From assembly GCA_029582165.1 (NCBI GenBank), contig CM055889.1, positions 14,192,841 to 14,256,840 of the forward strand: a stretch of DNA of 64,000 bases, read 5' to 3'. The notes under the pieces are model-generated. The model had not been told where the DNA came from, did no database searches, and was given only the letters and a program-made list of their open reading frames with translations. Both the position numbers and the translations under genes were made by a program. This document shows, one piece after another, positions 35,608 to 46,236 of this stretch (the stretch's first letter is position 1; every line of letters begins with the position of its first letter). This DNA is from Portulaca oleracea (Eukaryota; Streptophyta; Magnoliopsida; Caryophyllales; Portulacaceae).

Positions 35608-36397
35608 TATGTCAGTAACTTTTGGATATGTACATGACATTGAAAACTTGATAGTTTCATGTACAACTTTTTACATATGAAAGCTTTTGATAGGGGAGGA
35701 ATATGTATTAGTACATTTTTTTGACACTCTTGATGTTTGAGTGCATTTGATGGCAACTAATGCCAATCAAACAATTATGTACCACCAACATATTCCTTCA
35801 AATGGAACTTCATTTAATTTGTTTGCCTCATTTTACTTTTCCATTTAATGCATTAATGGTGTGAGATGTTTTTGGTAGGTTGTCATCAATATTGTTATAT
35901 TTTTTTAATCTGATCATCCACTTTTTAACCACATGAAGGCATGTTTTATGTCTCCATGTTTTATACCAAATCAGAACATACAACCCAATCATTTGAACAA
36001 TAACAATCAACTAAATGTTTTTGGTGCCCAAGGGAAGGTTTTTAATTCATTCATCATCATCCATCATCATTTACATAATTTGCAACTAAATTAAACCCTA
36101 AAAAAAACTAAAACTAACACTAAATTAAACTAAAACTTAAAAATAAACTAACATTAATCCATGACATATGAAAATAGAGTATGCCATGGTCATCCAAAAG
36201 ACCACCCAAAATATTGATCAGTGGTGGGCTACTAAATTTTCCAGTAACCACATCCAAAAAATTCCAATCACCACCCAAAAAGAAGATAAAAAAAAGAAGA
36301 GATTTTTCATCTGTTGCTGCTGCTTGACCTTACTTGACCTTGACCTTCACTTTCACCTTCACCTTCTACCCTCCCCGGACACCCCCTCCCCCACATT
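35608..36397. other. Spacer between the two convergent MULE genes
   Basis: It likely holds the 3' ends of both transcripts. No further coding signal is seen; the sequence is AT-rich, with CATCATCA repeats near 36048-36068. Confidence 0.45.
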
Positions 36398-36849
36398 CTA
36401 GGCCTGCTGAAGCATGACCCCCACCAAGACCACTGCCAAAACACCGATCAACACTAGAAGCCTCTTTCGAGACTTCTTGAGTACCCTAACCTGGTACTCG
36501 ACATCGATCAGTTGACCCATTATTTCTTCATGCTCCCAGCTTAGCTTGGAGAGTTTCCTGGTGCTCCTTGATAGTTCCGCAGCCAACGTGGTGTTTCAGA
36601 CGATGGTGGTCACGACAGGGGTCTTCAGTGTAGAGCACAGGGGGTCATCCACCCAGTCAAAAAAATCGCACCCTTGGGGGGGGGGGCATGAAACCTGCAC
36701 CTTACGAACCTCTTAAATGGGTTCGTGGGTGTCATGGACACCTGAACCACACAAGGAAGCCCACAGTTGCACGTCATCTCCGTGTCTGAGTAACACGAAC
36801 AGGAACTGCAGGACATTATCTGGGCATGGTCGACCACCCCATTAGCCAT
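36398..36849 (-). pseudogene. GRF zinc-finger / coiled-coil / membrane-anchor protein carried by the MULE (frameshifted)
   Basis: The minus strand starts MANGVVDHAQIMSCSSC and has the first half of a GRF zinc finger: CNCG (Cys27, Cys29), then SMTPTNPFKRFVRC (Cys51). At a run of ten or so G (36676-36686) the frame slips; the next frame gives GCDFFDWVDDPLC, the conserved second half. After a single TGA the same frame continues as LAAELSRSTRKLSKLSWEHE, a coiled-coil-like stretch, then a KKSRKR basic patch and a hydrophobic anchor (LLVLIGVLAVVLVGVML) before the stop at 36398. This architecture is that of the plant At4g04775-like GRF family, whose function is unknown. It lies convergent to the transposase inside the same element. 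The G-run could be an assembly error, so only one real lesion may exist. Confidence 0.75.
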
Positions 36850-37084
36850 TTTTGTAGGGAGGGAGGGGAAAACTTAAATCTCATAGAGGGGAAAGAAGAG
36901 GAAGACGAAACCCTAACGGTAAAGAGGAGAGAGAGAAGAAGAACAGACGAAGAGGAAGAAGATGAAGATGGGAAGGGGATGTCAGGGTTTTTAAAGCAAC
37001 ACATCAAAATTTCAAAGGGTGTGGTTTACGTATTAACCACACCATCATCATCATCATTACCCCCTTGAGATGTCTAATCGCCAT
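36850..37084 (-). other. 5' leader/promoter region of the GRF ORF
   Basis: On the minus strand the leader is rich in CTTCCTCTTC (seen as GAAGAGGAAG on plus). The short ORFs on both strands are products of this repeat-like composition. Confidence 0.4.
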
Positions 37085-37528
37085 TAATAACCCACTTCCC
37101 GGTAACACGTCACTAAAAGGTCATTTTTATCCGGTTTTCTCCAGTTTAAGGGTATTTTATTAACAAAAAAATTTTCAAGGGTAATTTTGACAGTTTTGTC
37201 AAGTTTAAGGGCAATTTAATCCGATAACTCGACATAGAAATGGTGGATGAGTTTTTGGAGTTCATACTTGAAGGAAGAAATTTGAGGAAAATGGGGGTTT
37301 AATTGAAGAAATTAAGGTTTTCATTTTTTAATTTTGATTTTTATAATTATTTCTAATGTTTACCTGGTATAGTAGGTAACTCTAAATTACAAGGACATTT
37401 TTGACTATTTTGGAAACTTGAATGACAATTATGGATATTTTTAAAATTCAGTAGCATTTTTAATTAAATCGAAAAGTTTAAGAACATTTTTATCCAAGTA
37501 CTCTGCATATAACACAACTAAACTTTAC

Positions 37529-37995
37529 GGTCTGTTTGGTTATTAGAAGGGGAGGGGAGGAGAGGGTATTAAAGGGGAGGGAAGGGGAGGGGAGGAGAGG
37601 GTATTAAAGGGAAGGGAAGGGGAGGGAGAGGGAGAAGATCTATTTCTATCTTATTTGTATTATAAGTGGAGGGGAATGAAAGGTAAGAAAAATTAATTAT
37701 TGTGTTTGAATTAAAAAAAGGAGGGAAGGAGGGGGAAGGGGAAAAAATGAAGTAATTATTATATTAATAAAGTTATTTTTCTTTTTTTAATATATAATGA
37801 GTTCTTCTCCCTTCCGTTAACCCTCATATCGGGGTTAATAAAAAAGGGGGTTAATGGAGGGGAATGAAGGTAAATCGTACCCCTCCCATCCCCTACTATT
37901 TATTTTTTTCAAACAAGTTTAGGGGATTGTTTCGTATCATTCCACTCATTTCCTCTCCATTTCCCTCCTATAACCCCAATCCAAATAGAAAGGCC
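37529..37995. mobile_element. MITE-like element with GGGGAGGGGAGG tracts
   Basis: It starts GGTCTGTTTGGTTATTAG and ends CCAATCCAAATAGAAAGGCC, a GGYCTGTTTGG-type terminus common to plant MITEs. The left half is purine-rich (GGGAGGGGAGG) and the right half pyrimidine-rich, so it could fold back. Target duplication not clear. Confidence 0.6.
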
Positions 37996-38179
37996 ATATT
38001 CACTTGACACTCTCAAAGTGTCCGCAAACAAAGGCATATTTTAGCTAATGCTCGCGATTATGAGATAAACCCTTCAAAAAGCTTATCATTAGACAGTTTA
38101 ACTAGGGTCTTAAACTCTTAATCTAAGTCCACTTCAGAGTTCAGAACAATCCATTCCCCGGGTCAATTCATCCATAAAA
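37996..38179 (+). other. Upstream region of the PheRS gene
   Basis: A short interval between a MITE and the ATG. It holds the 5' leader and any core promoter; no clear TATA box. Confidence 0.4.
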
Positions 38180-41100
38180 ATGCTTATCCGACTGGTTTCC
38201 TTGAGAAAACTGTGTGCTGCTCATAATCCTTCTGTGAGTATGGCAATGGCCGCCATCTCACTTACTCAGTATTCAATCTTCTCCAAGCCTTCAATTTTTC
38301 TATCCAGAAATCGCATTGGAGCCTTCAATTTCTCTCTCGCCTTTTCCACCTCTTCCGCCGCATCTTCCGACAACCTCCACCGCCGGAAATGGCGGCAGCC
38401 GGTGGCGGCTTCAGCCGTAGAACTTGGCGGGGTCAAGATTGCCAAAGAAGGTAACTACCCACTTTTCAAAAATGTCATTTTGTTGTTCAATTTGGTTGGT
38501 TTCATCCTGGTTCATGGGTAGATGATTTAGTTTTCACAGTATATGACACTGTAAGATGATTTATTGTGCAATATGATAACTTTGGCAACAATAATTCAGG
38601 TGTTTTATACTGCTATGATTTATTGTTCACCCATACGACTGTTTTTTTGAGTTAGGGTTAAGTAACTTATATAAGCTGGAATTTATCCTTTATAGTCACT
38701 TGATGATTTTTATCCCATTGAGCCATTTTAATTAATTAATTAAGTGGCCCAAGGTTGATGCTTTGGATTAGAGACCTACTGAAATGCAGTTAGAGAGTGT
38801 TTCATTGGGATGTAATGTATGTTGGATCACAGTTTAATTATAAGGGAGCAAGGTAGTTCACTGAGTGGAAACTTACTTGATGTTTTTGTATGTGATTCAA
38901 TTCAGATGTGGTGCGGGATGATCCCACGAATAATGTCCCTGATGCAATCTTCACAAAACTTGGGATGCAACTGCACAGGCGAGATCAGCACCCCCTTGGC
39001 ATTTTGAAGAATGCAATCTATGACTATTTTGACAAGAATTACTCCAACAAGTTTGAGAAATTTGACAATCTTTGCCCAATTGTTTCGGTGAAAGCGGTAC
39101 GATTCATAAATATTATTGGCTTTCATATAAAATGGTGTTATTTATGTTAAAGGATTTCAAATTATCTGTAGTTTGTTTCTTTCATTCATGTTGAATTTGT
39201 GTCATTGCTCCAGTTTCCCTTGGGTTAACTTATGTTTACTAGATCTTCATTCCTGTCTTGTCAAGTAATTTACTTCCCTGCCTAAAAGGTTGCTTTCTTT
39301 ATCACCCATTCAAGATAGCTGCTACCAAAACATCTGCTGCAATGACTAAATGTTTGCGGGTTGTGGAAGCAATACCATGTTCGTAGCAGTCTTAACATTT
39401 GCTGTTAGGAGTCTGGGGTTGGATGCTTAAACAAGCTATTTTAAACTTACGATTCAATACCAAATTGCTGCATGGGATAGTTATCAATGGTTTGTGGTCT
39501 TAGTTTTAAACTTTACAAAAACCTTTTCTACCTCTACTTCTAACATCTTTTCTCTCTATTTATCTATCTTCCCCTCTATCGGCTACCACGACCTGAGAAG
39601 GGAGCTGAAAGATATTGGCTTCATAGTACAACTAACATCTGTATTTTCATTTTTAAGGACCATCCTCCAAAAGCAAATCGCTGAAAAGGAAAGATCTCTT
39701 TTTCCTTGATCTTCAGGTGTTGTGTCAGTCTCACAAATTTGGGAGGATAAAGTAACTGGTGCAGGATTTTTCATTTTTAAGTGTTAACCTTGAATTGGGA
39801 AGGAACAGGATTAAACATCGAGCCATCAAGGTTTATTATGAACACAGCTGTTAATTAAGAAGATGAGCTTAATAGCCTGACCCATTGCAACTTTGTTTCC
39901 TTATTTCACTTTGCCTTATTTGATTTTTTTTTCAACTTTACTGATTTAGAATGCAGATTGTGTTATGTGTGTAACTTTCCGTCAATTCTTGCAGAATTTT
40001 GATGATGTCTTGGTTCCTGCTGATCATGTAAGCAGGAGCTATAACGATACATATTATGTTGACTCTCAAACTGTCTTAAGGTGTCATACAAGTGCTCATC
40101 AAGCGGAACTGCTGAGGGCTGGACATACTCATTTCCTTGTAACTGGAGATGTTTATCGTAGAGACTCCATTGACGCAACCCACTATCCTGTTTTCCATCA
40201 GGTTCATTTCCTGCCTAATTATGAGTTATGGTTTCTTTGGCCTATTGAGTTACTTTAACTATTTAAGGGCATTCTGGTAACAGATGGAAGGAGTCCGTGT
40301 TTTCTCTCCCAGTGATTGGGAGTCATCTGGTATGGATGGTACATCTTATGTTGCTCAGGATCTGAAGACGTGTCTGGAGGGTTTGGCGCGTCACTTATTT
40401 GGTAAATTTGTAACTTTGTTAGTGAAACATGAGACTTATTCATGATTGAACCATGCGTTGTGATAGTCTGCAACTTGCTGTTTTTTTTTTCTTTTTTTTT
40501 CTCATTAAATGTTTTTGACAAATTGTTGAGACTGATGTGGTTTGTCAATACTTTCACCTTGTCTGGTGACATCACTTTCTACGTTTCTCTGAGAACTGTA
40601 GTCGGTTGTTGTGACATTCTGGTCTCACCTAAGTTGTATTGGGGTCTATCTGACATGCCTACTTGTTACTTGTCAGCGTGAATGTTGTTTATGTATGGAC
40701 TTCCCTAATGCAGTTGAAACTGTTCATTGTTATTTTGGCTCGCTACAAGTATCAATTACACAGCATCAGTGCAGGATTTTCTTTTAATTTATGAAATGGT
40801 GAACTGCCTTAATCACAAAGGTGCTAAACACAACCGAATTTGACCAATTTTTTTGGACCTATATTTGATTTTATGTAAATTATTGTTAGTTCTAAGTTCA
40901 AAACTTGTGTAAACTCCAATTTGTTTTTGGCCCTAGATTTTGTTTTATTTAAATTGTTGTTAATGCACCCCCCCCCAAAATAAAAAAAGTACCCAAAAGA
41001 AAGATTAATATTTTGTGAACTGTCTTAATTTGTTCTTGGCTTATCACTAATCATCCCCTTGCACTCAAATTTCAAAAGCTGTGTTAGCTATATTCGAGCT

Positions 41101-44056
41101 TACTCTTTATGACTTTTGAACCTTAGGTTGCCTGCATAGCTGAACAGATTTCTTTTTATTTTTTTCTATGAGCTGCCTTTGTTACAAAGATACCAAGCAC
41201 ATCTGAATTTGACCCATTTATTTTCACCCTGTGTTTCTATTTTGCTAGAATGTCGTTAATATCCAAAAAGTTTGCTTTCCTTAGCTGTCTTTTATTACTT
41301 CTATTTTTTTTTTTGCCAAGTTTGTCAGTTGGATTCCATCCAATTGCTAGAGCTGTGTAGTTTGCGTTTAGGCTTACTCCTTATTATCACTAGAATTTAT
41401 CATTCACCTGCTCAATTGGAGGGACTGGGCTGGAGTTTATGCAGCTGACTCCGTGTCTCATTCAAAACTAGTATGGTTCCATACTTCCATTTCAAGTCAG
41501 TCTAATCCTAGTCAATTTAGTTTGCAACTTAATGTAATCCAGACAATTTTAAATATATTCATTCCAATCCAATTAAAATGAGTATTTTTTGTTGTTTTAA
41601 ATCCAATCCAATTGATTCTTTTTCCTTAGTTTCCCTTTATAAATAGATACAATATTCTTAAAATGTTAATATATGCTTATTTGTAACTGTCGTAAGCAAC
41701 GTGAAGTTTATTACTAATCTATCATCTTGCCAAGGAAACGGAGTTTTAAGTATGATAGGAAAACATTTAACATAAAAAAACCTTGATAACTCCAGGCTGT
41801 TGACAAAGTAGTGCCAGTGGAGCAAATATAGGAACAAGAGGCTGCAAACTAGGCATTTACCTTTTCGTAGTCCTGGGATTTTATTTTTCTATTGGGCTAC
41901 TATAAAGTTTATGCTGTTGTCAAAAGTTCAGCAAAATATTTAAGTAAAATTCGTTGCACATATCTCATGAAGTGAATCTCATTTGCCATTCTCAGGTGCT
42001 GTAGAGATGCGCTGGGTTGATACTTACTTTCCTTTCACGAGTCCCTCATTTGAACTTGAAATATTTTTTCAGGTATGGCTGAGAGTACTCGTTTTTTTCT
42101 TTTCTTTTGTGGGTGGGTGGGGGACGGTGAATATTACAACTAAACAATGCAGTTAAAAAAGGGTAAAGTTTTGCTTTCATTTTAGATTTCCACGTGAATT
42201 TCGTTGCTGCATTTCAGCATTTCATTCTGGTGTCTCTTGTCCTGATGGTGAATAGGATGTGAGCTGTTTGAAGTTTTACACTTTCTGTGCAACCTCTTCT
42301 AATTTCTCTAGTTAGCATCTATGTGAAATCCCAAGCCTGTCCCTCAAATGAGGTGAAAATATGGATGTTAGTATATTCGTATTGAAAGTCATATGAGTCC
42401 CTTCATGGTTGATCTTGCAATTTTACATATCTGCTTGTTATGTCTTCCATAAGTGATTGCCCTTTGATTGCTTTTGTAGGAAAAATGGTTGGAAGTATTG
42501 GGTTGTGGGGTCATGGAGCAGGAAATATTAAAGAGAAGTGGCAGAACAGATAATACTGCATGGGCATTTGGACTTGGACTAGAGAGGCTGGCAATGGTTT
42601 TGTTCGACATACCGGACATTCGGCTCTTTTGGTCAAATGATGAGCGATTTACCTCTCAGGTCTTTATTTTTCCGATCAGCATGAACTGATATTTGTCTTT
42701 TATAGTTTTATGCCACTTATTTCGGGTGTTCACACATATATCTAGGAGAACTGCACTTTTATGGCTTTAAATATGATGTGCTTGTGGCTTTTATTTTTTC
42801 AGTTCACTAAAGGACAGCTTGGCGTTAAGTTCAAGCCATTCTCAAAGGTATGCTTGTATTAATCAATTTAGATGATAATGCCACTTAGATTACTTTCAAT
42901 GTCTTCAGTGTTGGGTAGGTTGTGAAAGCATATTCCTGGCACAACTGAAATTTTGTTCTGTAAAGTTGTGCTCATTTGCTCATAGCTCCAAGTCAAACTT
43001 TTGCCTGAATTCTCAGATTCTGATGGTTTCATTTCTATCATTTTGTTGCTGAATATTTGATTATCATTGTTTGCAGTATCCCCCTTGTTACAAAGACATG
43101 AGTTTCTGGATTAGCGATCAATTTACTGAGAACAACCTTTGTGAAGTGGTACGAGGAATAGCAGGAGACCTTGTTGAAGAGGTATCTTCTTCTTATTCCT
43201 CCTTTTCCCTTGAGTTATTGTTCCATGCTGTTAAAGGTTGCTGGCCAGGTCACTGTTGTTTGTTGCTTAGTTTAGTATATCACCTACGTATTCCATCGTA
43301 AATTAGACCTCCCTTGATTGAAGTCTCCCTTCAGCTGGAAGTTCCAGGTTTAAAAATCAATCAGTTTGAAAGCGAGGGTCCTTGTGAAACTGGAAGCTGT
43401 CTCTTTTTTCCGAACACGTGTTAGTAGAAGCTCCACATGGTTTCAACTTTCAATGAACCAAAATTATGCCTCATTTCATAGAACTTTATTGTAATGGATT
43501 TGTGTTTTAAAGAGCCTAGCCGAAGATTAATCCACAAATTACACTTCTTTCAGGTGCAATTGATTGACAATTTCACTAACAAGAAAGGGATGACCAGCCA
43601 CTGCTATCGGATTGCTTATCGATCCATGGAGCGCTCTCTCACAGATGAGGAGATTAATGATTTGCAGGTATTTTGCATTTCCCTTTTGCAGCCACCTAAA
43701 GACTAAACATAGTATCAATATTATTCACTAGTGGGCCCCGCTCCAACAATGTACACTCTAGCTGCTGCGGCTGTACAGTATAATGCTGTTTTAGATGTGA
43801 AGATTTGTAAAATTCCCCTATAAAGTTGCTGAGTTATCATTTTTGTGGCATGGTATTATTGCTGCATTGACAAGGATGGGACAATTGAGCATAATATTAT
43901 TGTGTCGTAGTTCTTTTACTGGACAAATTTCTCAGACCCTGCAGCTCACTTTTCTGTTACTTTCTGATCTTAACTAATTTTCTTTTTCTTTCTCTGAATA
44001 TGCAGTGGAAGGTGCGAGAGGAAGTCCAAAGCAAATTAAAGGTTGTCTTAAGATGA
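38180..44056 (+). CDS. Phenylalanine-tRNA ligase, organellar (chloroplast/mitochondrial), 10 exons, 452 aa
   Basis: A class II synthetase that charges tRNA(Phe) in plastids and mitochondria. It is the monomeric organellar type. Exons: 38180-38450, 38906-39096, 39995-40201, 40284-40401, 41996-42072, 42480-42659, 42803-42847, 43077-43181, 43554-43667, 44006-44056; all GT..AG with phases that join. The first about 85 residues are Ser/Arg-rich and acid-poor, a transit peptide. Motif 2 is at 204-223 ([20 protein letters not shown]), motif 3 at 319-324 (GLGLER), and the ferredoxin-fold anticodon-binding domain fills about 360-452 ([14 protein letters not shown]...[19 protein letters not shown]). 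Arabidopsis At3g58140 is close in order and length. In-frame ATGs at 38180 and 38240 could give two N-termini. Intron 4 (1.6 kb) is the longest. Confidence 0.95.
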
Positions 44057-44193
44057 GATTTGTGGTGCCTGGATCTGCCGCCTGTGACTTGAGCATTGTA
44101 AATCTCTTCACTTGATATCTCTTCTGTATGAATTCAGTTCTTTTACGCCCATAGATTTGTTAGTTTGTTAGCTTTTTGACATCCTGGTTTCAT

Positions 44194-44199
44194 AATAAA
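44194..44199 (+). terminator. Poly(A) signal of the PheRS gene
   Basis: AATAAA lies 138 bases after the stop codon, preceded by T-rich sequence. It is the best near-upstream element in the 3' UTR. Confidence 0.6.
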
Positions 44200-44720
44200 G
44201 TTGTGGAGAACCCTTATTAATCATTTGGGAAGTGAACATATTTGGTTATACACCAGCAATTTACATGATTATAATATGAAAGCCTGAACTATTGTTTACT
44301 GAATGCATTCTTTGTGCGGTGAGTGTGCCAAATTTACTCTGTGAACACAATTCATTCCATGAATATTGGGCCCGGACCACAGTTATGTCAAAAGTTTAAG
44401 TAATCAGACTTGGGTCCTGGTGTTGAAACTTGTAACACTTTGATAATTTTGTTCAAGTCTAATTGTCTAACTTAATGATCAAATGGGTGCTCCTTTTATT
44501 TATTTATTTTTTAAAATTTCTTTCTCACATGATGTAGTATGAAATGCAAGATAGAGGCCCATTTAAAATTTACACTTTGCATACACGATTGTACCCCCTT
44601 CTCCTTTGGGGCTAACATTGTGGATTCCACATTGTACTTGCTCTTAGATTCTTCTCTGAAACACCTGAGGTGTGTACCTTTCAGAATATACATCGGTTGA
44701 GAAACTATCTATTCTTGCTC
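44200..44720. other. Intergenic region between convergent PheRS and UGT genes
   Basis: Holds both 3' ends. No gene recognised. Minus-strand AATAAATAAATAAA at 44498-44511 is a likely poly(A) signal for the UGT at 44721. Confidence 0.45.
44498..44511 (-). terminator. Probable poly(A) signal of the first UGT gene
   Basis: Overlapping AATAAA copies on the minus strand, about 210 bases after the stop codon. Confidence 0.45.
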
Positions 44721-46160
44721 TTAAGCACGATAATTGTGCAATTCATTTATCAAAGCGTGTAAGTCACAATATGATGAGCCGCCTTCTTCGACAGCCTTCC
44801 ATGCCTTTTCCTTCAACTTTTTGGCTCTGCGTCTCCTGTTCCCAGCCTCCTCTCCCACCATAATATCTCTCACCACTTTCTCTATGGTATCCCACTTTAG
44901 AATGTCTTCCACAGAAGGCACTAAGCTCCACTTCTTAGCTCCAATGGGGACCCCTGTCCTCAAAATGTGTGTTACCAATCTCTCGTTGTAGAATTGCTCA
45001 GCGAAAACAGGCCATGTAACCATTGGTACCCCTGCTGAGATCCCTTCAAGTACTGAGTTCCATTCACAGTTTGTCACAAAGGCTCCTACAGCCTCATGCT
45101 CCAATATTAACCCCTCGGGGGCCCACCCTCTTATTATCATCCCTTTTCCTTTCACCCTCTGTTCAAACCCCTGTGGCAGCCAGTCTTCTTCCTTCCCGTC
45201 ACTGTTCCTCATGACCCAGATGAAATCCTGACCAGAAGCTTCCAAAGCCAGTGCAATCTCATGCAATTGAGGAGATATCAGGTCTACATTGCTTCCAGAA
45301 CTTATGTAAAGAACAGAGTCGGATTTCTTCAAATCGAGCCAATTCAAGCAACCATGTTTGTCTAAGGAAGCTCGTTTCCCTCTCCAAGCCTTGTCCTCAA
45401 TGATCCTATTGGAAAGTGAAGCGGGTCCTATTTGCCACGCTCTCCTTCCCAGCTCTTTCCTGAAGAACTCCGCATAGTCTGGTTCCAACTCGTAGAAGCT
45501 ATTAACAAGAACCCCGTAACTCTTGATCTCAGATTCCTTGATCCTTTCTAGTTTCTTCCTGAATTCATTGCCCTTGTTCTTCTGTAAATCCTCTGGGAGC
45601 TGCAACCTAGTCAATTTCACCTCGTGGGGTAGGTAAGGAAGGACTAAGGGCTCCTTGTCCGATGAGACATACTTGTAAGGCTCATACAGTCTGACAATTT
45701 CTTCTGCACAAAGGGAAAAGAAGCTGGTTCCTTGAAAAACCAGCCGAGGGATATTGAACTTGGCTGTCGAAGCAGTTGCCCATGGAAAGAACATATCAGC
45801 TACAAGGCAGTTGGGCCGTGTCTTTTCCAAGAACCGTTCAAGCGGGTCCCGGAGTATCTCGGAAGCCTTGGAAAACAGTATCCCTAAGCCTTTCCGTAAT
45901 GCATGATGCACATTCTCACATCCTTCAGGCAGGCCGACTTTGTGTGTTGGAAACTTGAAAACCTCAATGCTGATTCTGTGTCTCTTCCCCTCCTTGTCAA
46001 TGGCCTTGGTGAAGGCGGGCACATTGAACGGGGTTGTGATGATGGTTGCCCGGGCTCCACAAGCCACAAAGAGCCCGGCGATGTTGACGGTGGGGATCAC
46101 GTGGCACGGGGCCATGAAAGGGAAGAAAACGACATGGAGTTGTTGAGGCTTAGCACCCAT
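44721..46160 (-). CDS. UDP-glycosyltransferase, UGT73-type, with altered PSPG motif (479 aa)
   Basis: An intronless family 1 glycosyltransferase, closely related to its neighbour at 47696. The catalytic His (His20 in MAPCHVIP) and its partner Asp122 (VADMFFPW) are kept, but the preceding HG of the usual HGH is PC. The 44-residue sugar-donor box spans 346-389 and is changed at core positions: WAPE for WAPQ, TNCEWNS for THCGWNS (Asn364 for His, Glu366 for Gly). The donor loop YVSFGS is YISSGS. In known UGTs this His contacts the UDP diphosphate, so normal UDP-sugar use is doubtful. The frame is fully open and the rest is well conserved, so it is either a recently disabled copy or one with a new role. 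Expected in the cytosol; acceptor unknown. Confidence 0.9.
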   Translation of the reverse strand: MGAKPQQLHVVFFPFMAPCHVIPTVNIAGLFVACGARATIITTPFNVPAFTKAIDKEGKRHRISIEVFKFPTHKVGLPEGCENVHHALRKGLGILFSKASEILRDPLERFLEKTRPNCLVADMFFPWATASTAKFNIPRLVFQGTSFFSLCAEEIVRLYEPYKYVSSDKEPLVLPYLPHEVKLTRLQLPEDLQKNKGNEFRKKLERIKESEIKSYGVLVNSFYELEPDYAEFFRKELGRRAWQIGPASLSNRIIEDKAWRGKRASLDKHGCLNWLDLKKSDSVLYISSGSNVDLISPQLHEIALALEASGQDFIWVMRNSDGKEEDWLPQGFEQRVKGKGMIIRGWAPEGLILEHEAVGAFVTNCEWNSVLEGISAGVPMVTWPVFAEQFYNERLVTHILRTGVPIGAKKWSLVPSVEDILKWDTIEKVVRDIMVGEEAGNRRRRAKKLKEKAWKAVEEGGSSYCDLHALINELHNYRA

Positions 46161-46229
46161 TTTCCAAAGACAATACTCTTATTCAGGTGGAGGTTATTAT
46201 TCAGTGGATGGAGGATACCGTTGTTGTAA

Positions 46230-46235
46230 TATATA
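46230..46235 (-). promoter_or_regulatory. Predicted TATA box of the first UGT gene
   Basis: Minus-strand TATATA within CTATATATTA, about 70 bases before the ATG. The promoter further upstream has the RY motif CATGCATG at 46411-46418. Confidence 0.55.
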
Positions 46236-46236
46236 G

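Larger units (their letters stand above)
29482..37506 (+). mobile_element. Mutator-like element (MULE) with transposase and a convergent GRF-zinc-finger ORF
   Basis: The left terminus GTAGAGTTCTCGGATAAAAA is mirrored at the right by TTTTTATCCAAGTACTCTGC (37487-37506), and both inverted arms end about 160 bases inward with a GTAGGTAAAC-like motif. A second, similar inverted end lies at about 37085-37236 (ATCCGATAACTCGAC), so the right boundary is either 37236 or 37506. Inside are a MURA-type transposase (+, 31832-34530), a solo LTR (34570-35602), and on - a GRF zinc-finger/membrane ORF (36398-36849). The arrangement recalls maize MuDR, which has two convergent genes. I found no 9-bp target duplication, so the element is old or rearranged. 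Confidence 0.75.

Noticed and set aside
39494..39774. Small ORFs on both strands in PheRS intron 2
   Set aside because: They lie between well-defined exons and have no similarity I recognise.
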